In this document: one piece after another, positions 1 to 6,025 of the stretch
Numbering within the stretch: position 1 is the first letter of the stretch
Layout: the number at the start of each line of letters is the position of its first letter
Source of the DNA: Bacteroidales bacterium UBA5621
GTDB taxonomy: Bacteria; Bacteroidota; Bacteroidia; Bacteroidales; VadinHA17
Reading direction: 5' to 3'
Assembly (NCBI GenBank): GCA_002424525.1
Contig: DIKJ01000111.1
Coordinates: 8,001-19,107 of the forward strand
Length of the DNA stretch: 11,107 nucleotides
Notes under the pieces: generated by a model
The model's input: only the letters and a program-made list of their open reading frames with translations
Database searches by the model: none
What the model was told of the DNA's origin: nothing
Made by a program: the position numbers and the translations under genes

Positions 1-2
1 AG

Positions 3-59
3 GAAATATTTGAGACTTATCCGAGGTTCAGCCCTATGAGAGAGTTTCCCGGACATTAA
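3..59 (+). CDS. Possible 3' end of an upstream gene (partial)
   Basis: Only one of the three forward frames is open from the window edge to a TAA at 57-59; it ends in ...PRFSPMREFPGH. The other two forward frames stop by position 39. The stop is followed by about 120 bases of clearly non-coding, repeat-bearing sequence, which fits the end of a gene. Eighteen residues are too few to assign a family, and an open stretch this short can occur by chance. Confidence 0.3.
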   Translation, partial: EIFETYPRFSPMREFPGH

Positions 60-91
60 GAGTTTAAACTATAATTAATATATTCATTTTC

Positions 92-157
92 AATCAACTA
101 ACAACTCTTACCCGCCAAAGCCTTGGCGACGGCGGGCAGCAACTAGCAACCAGCAAC
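92..157. repeat. Heptamer repeats flanking a GC-rich palindrome
   Basis: Left of the palindrome are two 7-base units, AATCAAC (92-98) and TAACAAC (99-105). Right of it are three, CAGCAAC (137-143), TAGCAAC (144-150) and CAGCAAC (151-157). The units share the core (A/G)(T/C)CAAC or AGCAAC and keep an exact 7-base step on each side. The same period occurs with other words at 5799-5927. The array lies wholly in the spacer before the GH127-like gene. No function is known to me; short heptamer repeats (STRR) are described in filamentous cyanobacteria. Confidence 0.65.
111..136. repeat. REP-like GC-rich palindrome
   Basis: CCCGCC (111-116) pairs with GGCGGG (131-136), and inside it GCC (120-122) pairs with GGC (125-127) across a 3x3 mismatch. 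An alternative hairpin is GCCAA (114-118) with TTGGC (123-127) and a four-base loop. It stands out from AT-rich surroundings and is bracketed by heptamer repeats. No T-run follows, so an intrinsic terminator for the upstream gene is unlikely but not excluded. It resembles dispersed REP-type palindromes; copies elsewhere in the genome cannot be tested here. Confidence 0.55.
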
Positions 158-183
158 TTAGATTAATTAATAAGATCAATTTC

Positions 184-1974
184 ATGAATGTAAAGAGAGA
201 ATTTATCCTGTTCCTGAGTCTTGCAATTCTGATTGCAGGATGCGGAAAATCACCCCGGGAAAAAGTATCTGATGAAGAGGCTCCCGGTGAATTCACATAC
301 AGAATGGAAATGGCAAAGGAGCGTCTGACAACCAGCAAGTTCCTGCCGGTCTATACCCCGGAATTTATCCTGGCCGACGTAAATATCAATCCGGATGATC
401 CCCGCCGGTTTGACAACTATTCAGGTGATATCTCGGGGCGATATGTAGAGGTCATGTCAGGGTACCTGAAGGAGGGTGACCCGGGAAAGCTTACTGAGCT
501 GGTAAAGAATATCCTGAAATTTCAGCACAGTGACGGCCGTTTTGGCGATACTTCACTGGTGTTTACCGAAAAGTACATTGACAAAAACCACATGCCTTTG
601 CTATGGGGCAACGGACGACTTCTGGTCGGGCTTCTTGAATACTATAATCAAACCCTGGATAAAGATGTTTTGGCAGCAGCAAAGAGGTTAGGTGACTTTT
701 TCCTGAGCTCTTACCGGGAAGTGACTCCTGTGGTAGCCAAAAGGCTTGAAGGACTCGGCGCGGACGGAATAATATGTTTTACACAATATGTCGAACCTCT
801 TGTAATGCTGTCACAAATAACCGGTGAAACAAAATATGCTGAAGTTGCTGCGAAAGTATATCAGACATTACCTGCGAGAGGAATTCTTCATTCACATGGT
901 TATCTGACAACCCTCAGGGGCGTTCTGAAACTTTATGAATTCGATGGGAACAGGGCTCACTTTGACTATGTTATGCATGCATATCGTGATCTTGTAAATT
1001 CAGGCGATTATACGATCTATGGAGCCGTTATGGAATATTTCGGAGGCAAGGGCGACCGCGATGAAGGGTGTTCTACCGCTGACTTTATAAGGTTAAGCCT
1101 GCATCTGTATAAACTATCTCAGGAAACTGAATACCTTGACCGGGCCGAGTTTGCCATTTATAATGCCCTGTACTTCAATCAGTTTTTCACAGGTGATTTC
1201 GGCCATCACGTTATTAACCAGGTTGAATCTGCTCCGACTATACATCATATGGCATGGTGGTGTTGTACCATGGCCGGGTTAAGGGCAATGCAGGTTATTC
1301 AGAATGAGTACTTTGCCGAAAGCAATAACGGATCTGCAAGACTAAACCTTTACCTTGAGACTGATTATACGGATGAGAATATTTCATTGTCGGTAAGAAA
1401 GGGAGGACTGGATGGTAAGTTTCATATTTATAATTTAAAACTGCTGCGAACCGAAGGGATGGACGAACCGCTTTTAGTGCGGAAACCACCCTGGTCGGAT
1501 AAGGTGGAGATCTTTCTGAATGAACGGAAAATTGATGCCGGGATTCAAAACGGCTATTATTCAATTGAGCAAAAGCTGAATCCAGGGGACCTGCTTCAGG
1601 TACGGATGACTTACCAGAGTAAAATAATCACACGAGATAAAAGATCTGTCCTTCTAAGTGACATCACAGGCCCTGTAACAGGTACTCTGAACTACGGACC
1701 ATTTATTCTGGCCATAGATAATAATCTCGATTACACCTTTCTGTCAGAGCCCAATAACAACACAGTTTATATCAATACTGTAAGGAATGTTTCCAAAACT
1801 GAAATCATCAACCTGATTCCGGATGATTCCTTTTCAGGGGATGCTTATTTAACCACCAGATATAAACATGGTGGTTTCCCTTCATATTATGATGCTGTAT
1901 TCAGACCGGTCTCTCAGATGACCTTTCAGAAGCATCCCTATATGATGATAGCCATGCAATTCATTCCCGAATGA
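184..1974 (+). CDS. GH127-like (DUF1680) glycoside hydrolase lipoprotein, putative beta-L-arabinofuranosidase
   Basis: A 596-residue protein with a lipoprotein signal: short basic start, hydrophobic residues 7-18 and lipobox LIAGC with Cys20. The residues after Cys20 (GKSPREK) lack the acidic export signal of surface lipoproteins in this phylum, so a periplasm-facing anchor is more likely. The central part looks like the alpha/alpha-barrel of GH127. The zinc-thiolate pattern is present: E294-x-C296 (in DEGCS) and adjacent C360-C361 (in WWCCTMAG). In the characterised enzyme HypBA1 the corresponding Glu, Cys and Cys-Cys bind zinc and the first Cys of the pair is the nucleophile, which makes C360 the candidate nucleophile here; E284 is a candidate acid/base. 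Residues 380-596 look like beta-rich accessory domains. Length fits the family. The ATG at 184 is the only start that keeps the signal peptide. Family assignment is firm; the sugar specificity is inferred, since related families with this fold act on other sugars. Confidence 0.85.
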   Translation: MNVKREFILFLSLAILIAGCGKSPREKVSDEEAPGEFTYRMEMAKERLTTSKFLPVYTPEFILADVNINPDDPRRFDNYSGDISGRYVEVMSGYLKEGDPGKLTELVKNILKFQHSDGRFGDTSLVFTEKYIDKNHMPLLWGNGRLLVGLLEYYNQTLDKDVLAAAKRLGDFFLSSYREVTPVVAKRLEGLGADGIICFTQYVEPLVMLSQITGETKYAEVAAKVYQTLPARGILHSHGYLTTLRGVLKLYEFDGNRAHFDYVMHAYRDLVNSGDYTIYGAVMEYFGGKGDRDEGCSTADFIRLSLHLYKLSQETEYLDRAEFAIYNALYFNQFFTGDFGHHVINQVESAPTIHHMAWWCCTMAGLRAMQVIQNEYFAESNNGSARLNLYLETDYTDENISLSVRKGGLDGKFHIYNLKLLRTEGMDEPLLVRKPPWSDKVEIFLNERKIDAGIQNGYYSIEQKLNPGDLLQVRMTYQSKIITRDKRSVLLSDITGPVTGTLNYGPFILAIDNNLDYTFLSEPNNNTVYINTVRNVSKTEIINLIPDDSFSGDAYLTTRYKHGGFPSYYDAVFRPVSQMTFQKHPYMMIAMQFIPE

Positions 1975-2027
1975 ATTTTTATCAGGAATGAGGCGGAGAA
2001 TTATTTCAGACTGCCGGCGTTTTTAAC

Positions 2028-2064
2028 GGATCAAATACTTATTTTTACTGATAGTAAATGATCC
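2028..2064. repeat. Imperfect inverted repeat in the leader of the first oxidoreductase gene
   Basis: GGATCA (2028-2033) and TACT (2036-2039) pair with AGTA (2053-2056) and TGATCC (2059-2064), interrupted by one 2x2 mismatch, with a 13-base AT-rich loop. The right arm also belongs to a 10-base palindrome GATCCGGATC (2060-2069). It lies 54 bases after the GH127 stop and 66 bases before the chosen start of the next gene. It could be a regulator site or a mRNA hairpin; there is no T-run, so it is not a typical terminator. Confidence 0.35.
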
Positions 2065-2129
2065 GGATCAATCTGAACATTAACTACACATGTTATTTAC
2101 ACCTGATTACAATATTAATACCTGAATCT

Positions 2130-3440
2130 ATGACAACACGACGAACTTTTCTGAAGAACACCGCACTTGCCACTGCCGGGCTGGGACTCGCTCCTGCAGT
2201 ATCCGGGACCTTAGCCGCCTGCGCACCATCCGACAGGATAAATGTCGGGCTCATTGGCTGTAACGGAATGGGTTACAGCAACCTGAGGGAGTTTCTTAAC
2301 CATCCCGAAGTGGAATGCATTGCTTTGTGCGATATTGATGAAACCGTTCTCAACCGAAGGGCCGGGGATGTTGAGAAAATACGGGGCACCAGACCGGCAA
2401 ACCTGTATAAGGACTGGCGCCGGTTGATCGATAACAAGGATGTTAACCTGGTTATAGTAGGAACACCCGATCACTGGCATTGCCTCCAGATGGTTGCCGC
2501 CTGCGAGGCAGGAAAGGACGTGTATTGCGAGAAGCCTCTTGGAAGGACGATTGAAGAGTGCAACATTATGATAAATGCAGCAAAGAAAAACAAGACCGTT
2601 GTGCAGGTCGGACAGTGGCAGAGGAGCGATCCTCACTGGCTGGAGGCGGTTGATTTCCTGAGGTCTGGTAAGCTCGGGAACATAAGGCTTGTAAGAGTTT
2701 ATTCATATCAGGGCTGGAACACCTCCATCCCTGTGGTTGCTGATGAGCCTGTTCCTCAGGGAGTCGATTATGACATGTGGCTCGGCCCGGCACCCTCCCG
2801 TCCATTTAACAGGAACCGCTACCATTTTACATTCAGATGGTTCTGGGATTATGCCGGAGGGCTGATGACCGACTGGGGTGTCCATCTTCTAGATTTTGCA
2901 CTCTATGGGATGAACGTTACAGCACCGAAATCCATCATGGCAATGGGCGGTAAATACGGCTATCCCGACGATGCGTGCGAAACACCCGACAGCCTGCAGG
3001 TGATTTATGAATTTGAAGGCTTCAATGTAATGTGGGATCATGCCATCGGCATTAACGATGGCGGATATGGCCGCAATGCTGTACTTGGCTTTGTGGGGGA
3101 GAACGGAACACTGGTTGTTGACCGGAGCGGATGGGAGGTTATTCCCGAAGTTGTGAACAAGGTTACGAGGATGGAAGCTATCCCCTGGAAGAAGGGTACA
3201 AACGAAGGACTGAAAAACCATGTTAAGAACCATCTGGATTGCATTGTGAAGCGCAATCAGAAAACCACTGTTGACGTTGAGATCGGAGCACATATAGCTA
3301 AGTTCTCAGCGCTTGGCAATATTGCATACCGCACGGGTAAGAAGCTGGTTTGGGACGGAACAAGATTCACCAACGATACAGAGGCAAACAGCTATCTTGT
3401 TCCTGACTACAGGGCCCCATGGAAATTGCCGAAAGTTTAG
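2130..3440 (+). CDS. Tat-exported Gfo/Idh/MocA-family oxidoreductase, possible lipoprotein
   Basis: A 436-residue NAD(P)-type sugar oxidoreductase. I chose ATG 2130 because it places a textbook twin-arginine signal (TTRRTFLK, residues 2-9) at the N terminus; the longer frame from ATG 2058 would bury it behind 24 hydrophobic, non-family residues. The Tat hydrophobic segment ends in LAAC (28-31), a good lipobox, so the mature protein may be lipid-anchored. A Rossmann domain follows: GLIGCNGMG (40-48), the family's GTPDHWH (111-117) and the EKP motif (E134, K135, P136), whose lysine is generally catalytic. The C-terminal alpha/beta substrate domain carries DWGVHLLD (248-255), giving H252 as a likely catalytic or substrate-binding residue. 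It is a paralogue of the next gene, with the same order of motifs and a similar ending (YRAPWKLPKV). Export by Tat fits folding with a tightly held cofactor in the cytoplasm. The substrate is unknown; a pyranoside oxidised at C3 is one possibility from related exported members. Confidence 0.87.
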   Translation: MTTRRTFLKNTALATAGLGLAPAVSGTLAACAPSDRINVGLIGCNGMGYSNLREFLNHPEVECIALCDIDETVLNRRAGDVEKIRGTRPANLYKDWRRLIDNKDVNLVIVGTPDHWHCLQMVAACEAGKDVYCEKPLGRTIEECNIMINAAKKNKTVVQVGQWQRSDPHWLEAVDFLRSGKLGNIRLVRVYSYQGWNTSIPVVADEPVPQGVDYDMWLGPAPSRPFNRNRYHFTFRWFWDYAGGLMTDWGVHLLDFALYGMNVTAPKSIMAMGGKYGYPDDACETPDSLQVIYEFEGFNVMWDHAIGINDGGYGRNAVLGFVGENGTLVVDRSGWEVIPEVVNKVTRMEAIPWKKGTNEGLKNHVKNHLDCIVKRNQKTTVDVEIGAHIAKFSALGNIAYRTGKKLVWDGTRFTNDTEANSYLVPDYRAPWKLPKV

Positions 3441-3481
3441 CGCTCTGATAATAAATAATTTACATTATATAAAGATAAGAT

Positions 3482-4846
3482 ATGAGAAAGGTTAAGTTAG
3501 AATCAAGACGCTCCTTCATAAAGACCACGGCGAAAGGAGCAGTAATGGCTGCAGTTGTCCCGGGCATCCTTAAAGAGGAGATCCCTGTTCCGGAAATTCT
3601 TACCCAGCAAGCCAAAGGTGCAAACGACAGGATCCGTGTCGCCGTGCTCGGGATAAACGGACGCGGAAAGAACCACATCGAGGAGATCATGAACCTGTCG
3701 CAAAAGGCTAATGTTGAAGTGGCAGCAATATGCGATCCTGATATGGCGCTTCTGACACCCCTGGCGGCAGATTTTGAAAAGAAATATGGCAGAAAAGTTG
3801 TCATCGAGCAGGATTTCAGGAAAACCTATGCAGATAAGACAATCCATGCCGTTGCACTTGCCTCACCCAACCACTGGCATGCCCTTCAGACCATCTGGGC
3901 CTGCCAGGCAGGAAAAGACGTTTATGTTGAGAAGCCTGCCACTCATAATATTTATGAGGGTAAAAAGATGATAGAGGCTGCCTACAAATATAACCGCATT
4001 GTTCAGCATGGTGTCCAGCTCCGCAGTTCACCGGCAATCAGGGAAGCTATAAAACATCTGGAGGACGGACTGATAGGCCGGGTTTACATGGCGCGCGGGC
4101 TCGTATTCCGCTGGCGTCCGGATATTGGCGACAAAGGCATTTCTGCGTTGCCTGCCGGCCTTAATTATGACCTTTGGTGCGGTCCTGCACCCATGAGGCC
4201 ATTCACCAGGAACCTCGTTCATTATAACTGGCACTGGCACTGGAATTACGGCAACGGCGATGTCGGCAACCAGGGGATACATGAGACTGACCTCTGTATG
4301 TGGGGACTTGGGGTAAACAGCCTGCCTGAGCGTATCACCTCAATGGGAGGCAAATTCCTCTGGGACGACTGTAAGGAGGTACCGGAAATACAAAGCTCCA
4401 TCTATCATTATCCGAAGGAGAAGAAAATCATTCAGTTTGAAGTCCGCAACTGGTGCACAAACCTTGAAGACGGTGCCGGAGTGGGTAATATCTTCTACGG
4501 CGACAAGGGGTATCTGGTCGTTAACGGGTACAATTCATACGAATCCTACCTTGGAGAGAAACGGGAGAAAGGTCCCAGCCGCAAGGAGGGGGGTGAGCTT
4601 AGCCTCCATTTCAAGAACTGGTTCGATGCCATCCGCGCCAGGGATATGAGCATTCAGAACGGGCCGGTACAGACAGGACACCTCTCTTCTGCTCTTGCAC
4701 ACCTGGGCAATATCTCATACAGGCTCGGCCTCCAGCTTACGTTTGATCCGGTGGCTGAACGTTTCTACGGCAATGGGGAGAATGAGGCAAACGCAATGCT
4801 AAGCCGCGAATACAGAGCTCCATACGTGCTGCCGGAAGTGGTGTAG
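3482..4846 (+). CDS. Tat-exported Gfo/Idh/MocA-family oxidoreductase (second paralogue)
   Basis: A 454-residue protein starting 41 bases after the previous gene, probably in the same transcript. Its twin-arginine motif is SRRSFIK (8-14), followed by a weakly hydrophobic alanine/valine segment to about residue 30; unlike its neighbour it has no lipobox and no clear AxA cleavage site, so it may keep its signal or be cut atypically. The Rossmann domain shows VLGINGRG (55-62), SPNHWH (128-133) and EKP (150-152). The substrate domain has a histidine- and tryptophan-rich stretch NWHWHWNYGNGD (249-260), then GNQGIHETD (262-270), with H267 and D270 matching H252 and D255 of the upstream paralogue. 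It ends in YRAPYVLPEVV, like the paralogue. The different residues around the active site suggest the pair does not act on the same group or step. Exact reaction and substrate cannot be read from the sequence. Confidence 0.87.
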   Translation: MRKVKLESRRSFIKTTAKGAVMAAVVPGILKEEIPVPEILTQQAKGANDRIRVAVLGINGRGKNHIEEIMNLSQKANVEVAAICDPDMALLTPLAADFEKKYGRKVVIEQDFRKTYADKTIHAVALASPNHWHALQTIWACQAGKDVYVEKPATHNIYEGKKMIEAAYKYNRIVQHGVQLRSSPAIREAIKHLEDGLIGRVYMARGLVFRWRPDIGDKGISALPAGLNYDLWCGPAPMRPFTRNLVHYNWHWHWNYGNGDVGNQGIHETDLCMWGLGVNSLPERITSMGGKFLWDDCKEVPEIQSSIYHYPKEKKIIQFEVRNWCTNLEDGAGVGNIFYGDKGYLVVNGYNSYESYLGEKREKGPSRKEGGELSLHFKNWFDAIRARDMSIQNGPVQTGHLSSALAHLGNISYRLGLQLTFDPVAERFYGNGENEANAMLSREYRAPYVLPEVV

Positions 4847-4924
4847 TGGCAATTAATAAAATATAATTATTATACAGTTCAGCTGAAAAATTGCTCAGAG
4901 ATGAGTTCAGTAATGATTTTATTA

Positions 4925-4942
4925 TAAGTTTGGGTAAATTTG
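4925..4942 (+). promoter_or_regulatory. Two overlapping Bacteroidota-type -7 boxes before the sigma gene
   Basis: TAAGTTTG (4925-4932) and TAAATTTG (4935-4942) each match the Bacteroidota -7 consensus TAnnTTTG exactly, ten bases apart. Neither has a convincing -33 TTG at the usual distance; the nearest TTG, at 4891-4893, is too far for the first box. Transcription from here would give a leader of about 20-40 bases holding the palindrome at 4953-4968. AGGAGGG at 4944-4950 overlaps the end and is 20 bases from the start codon, too far for a normal ribosome site. Confidence 0.4.
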
Positions 4943-4952
4943 CAGGAGGGAT

Positions 4953-4968
4953 TAAGTAAATTTACTTA
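4953..4968. promoter_or_regulatory. Perfect 16-base palindrome just before the sigma-factor start codon
   Basis: TAAGTAAATTTACTTA reads identically on both strands and ends two bases before the TTG start at 4971. It sits between the purine-rich AGGAGGG (4944-4950) and the start codon, directly downstream of the two -7 boxes. The position suits a repressor operator, or an RNA hairpin that would control access to the start codon. Two-fold symmetry of this length is unlikely by chance at one fixed place, but AT-rich DNA makes it less surprising. Confidence 0.5.
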
Positions 4969-4970
4969 CA

Positions 4971-5525
4971 TTGAATGAGTTCCTGAGTGATTTTGAGCTT
5001 GTAAGAAGGCTTCAAAAGGGGGATGTTGAAGCCTTCGACCTGATATATGACAGATATTCAGGCAGGCTTTATTTATTCTGCATGAAGTACCTAAGGTCGC
5101 ATGAGGAGTCAGAAGAGCTTATTCAGTCGGTCTTTCTTAAAATATGGGAAAATCATAAAAACCTTATCAAAGAATCCTCTTTCAGGTCATTTCTTTTTAC
5201 TATAACCTATAATGATATCTGTAAACTATTCCGCAGAAGAGATTACAAGAAGAAGTTTATTAATGAAGTGCTCCACACCAGATCTCCTTTTACCTCCGAA
5301 GTAGAAGAAGGGATTGATTACCTGTCTGTTCTGGAGCGGGTGCAGAAAATTATTGGCAAACTGCCTGAAAGACAGAAAGTCATATTTGAGAAGAGCCGCA
5401 AGGAAGGTAAGTCAACAAAAGAAATTGCGAAAGAACTGAAACTTACTCCCGGTACGGTTGATAATTATATTTCAGATGCCCTTAAAGCCTTACGAAATGG
5501 TCTGACCCGGGAAGATCTGCAATAG
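4971..5525 (+). CDS. ECF sigma factor (sigma-70 family, Bacteroidota type)
   Basis: A 184-residue ECF sigma factor, the usual length. Sigma-2 covers about residues 22-90 (AFDLIYDRYSGRLYLFC, then the E-rich SEELIQSVFLKIWE, then FRSFLFTITYNDICKLFRR), and sigma-4 about 117-172, with LPERQKVIFEKSRKEG and the helix-turn-helix STKEIAKELKLTPGTVDNYISDALKALR region. The start is TTG at 4971: an in-frame stop at 4953 and no other start codon between leave no earlier choice, and a later start would cut into sigma-2. It should be held inactive by the FecR-like protein at 6026 and drive the downstream transporter genes. Unusually, about 500 bases separate the two, whereas such pairs are normally adjacent. 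Base composition is more AT-rich than the oxidoreductase genes before it (22 of 60 G+C in 5221-5280). Confidence 0.92.
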   Translation: MNEFLSDFELVRRLQKGDVEAFDLIYDRYSGRLYLFCMKYLRSHEESEELIQSVFLKIWENHKNLIKESSFRSFLFTITYNDICKLFRRRDYKKKFINEVLHTRSPFTSEVEEGIDYLSVLERVQKIIGKLPERQKVIFEKSRKEGKSTKEIAKELKLTPGTVDNYISDALKALRNGLTREDLQ

Positions 5526-5740
5526 TGTATCTTTTTACTGAGACTTACATTAATTAAGGACATAATCTACTGAGAGCAAAGAAATAATTGTTTCTATATT
5601 AGATTCATTCAATTTAAGGATATAATATCTAACAATCCGATAGATATTAAGAAAGAACAATACGGCTGGTTAGTTGGATTATGTTATATACAGCGTAATG
5701 TTAATGAATCAGAGAATGGGTTGGGTTAGTTAGTAGGGCG

Positions 5741-5790
5741 CTGGCAGGTTATTGCAGTTAAACAAAATTTATTACTGAAATACCTGCCAG
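5741..5790. repeat. 50-base inverted repeat with 9-base perfect arms
   Basis: CTGGCAGGT (5741-5749) is the exact reverse complement of ACCTGCCAG (5782-5790). The inner flanks also partly pair (ATTGCAGT against ACTGAAAT, with mismatches), leaving an AT-rich loop near 5760-5770. It ends nine bases before the first heptamer array. No T-run follows, so it is not a standard terminator. It is far too small to encode a transposase and could be a remnant or a small mobile inverted-repeat unit. Confidence 0.5.
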
Positions 5791-5798
5791 TCTCTTTG

Positions 5799-5927
5799 CT
5801 CAGAGCACAGAGCACAGAGCTCAGAGCAAGAAAGCTTTAATCACAAATCAAGACTCACAAATAACAAATCACAAATTAATGCCTTCTTCTGTCTTCGGAC
5901 TTCGGACTTCGGACTGTCTTCTGTCTT
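5799..5927. repeat. Three consecutive arrays of different 7-base tandem repeats
   Basis: Array A (5799-5826): CTCAGAG, CACAGAG, CACAGAG, CTCAGAG. Array B (5840-5874): ATCACAA, ATCAAGA, CTCACAA, ATAACAA, ATCACAA, so that TCACAAAT recurs every 14 bases at 5841, 5855 and 5869. Array C (5886-5927): CTTCTGT, then CTTCGGA three times, then CTGTCTT twice. The three words differ, yet every step is seven bases. They are separated by only 11-13 non-repeat bases. Seven is not a multiple of three, which fits a non-coding role or slippage-driven growth. This is not a CRISPR array: there are no long repeats or spacers. Confidence 0.8.
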
Positions 5928-6025
5928 CGAAAAAAAATATCCCCCTGCCAATATGAGATTCCTTCCTCTTAAGGATATAACAAATAATTAAGGCATAATA
6001 ACACAAATCTTAACGACCAGGCAAA

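Larger units (their letters stand above)
5554..5999 (+). repeat. Four dispersed copies of a TTAAGG..ATAA motif
   Basis: Copies: TTAAGGACATAAT (5554-5566), TTAAGGATATAAT (5614-5626), TTAAGGATATAA followed by C (5969-5980) and TTAAGGCATAAT (5988-5999, one base shorter). The middle two share 12 identical bases and bracket 343 bases that contain the inverted repeat and the heptamer arrays. The last two are 19 bases apart, directly upstream of the FecR-like gene. They could be transcription-factor or sigma-factor sites, or duplicated borders of an inserted segment. Confidence 0.5.
5526..6025. other. 500-base gene-free gap between sigma and anti-sigma genes
   Basis: No frame on either strand carries a plausible protein here. 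In order it holds: two TTAAGG-type motifs (5554-5566, 5614-5626); two copies of GGTTAGTT (5668-5675, 5724-5731); a 50-base inverted repeat (5741-5790); three successive families of 7-base tandem repeats (5799-5927); an A-run near 5930; and two more TTAAGG-type motifs (5969-5980, 5988-5999) just before the anti-sigma gene. A small RNA cannot be excluded but I see no recognisable RNA family. Confidence 0.75.

Noticed and set aside
2058..2129. Longer start for the first oxidoreductase at ATG 2058, adding 24 residues
   Set aside because: The extension would place the twin-arginine motif about 28 residues from the N terminus behind a non-family hydrophobic stretch, and ATG 2058 lies inside an inverted repeat. 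ATG 2130 gives a standard Tat signal.
2211..3293. Antisense open frames of 60-140 codons opposite the oxidoreductases
   Set aside because: They lie fully inside a gene with firm family motifs, have no recognisable domains, and such frames are common opposite GC-richer genes.
2130..4846. Assigning the two oxidoreductases to the NAD-dependent glycosidase family GH109
   Set aside because: They share only features general to the Gfo/Idh/MocA superfamily; I see nothing specific to GH109 in the substrate domain.
4854..4872. Terminator after the second oxidoreductase (TAATAA / TTATTA arms)
   Set aside because: The stem is six A-T pairs with no G-C and no defined T-run, so it would be too unstable; AT-rich spacers give such arms by chance.
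4878..4887. Palindrome TTCAGCTGAA as an operator
   Set aside because: Ten bases of symmetry in isolation, with no second copy in the window, is weak evidence.
5799..5927. CRISPR array
   Set aside because: The repeat units are 7 bases with no unique spacers; no Cas genes are visible.
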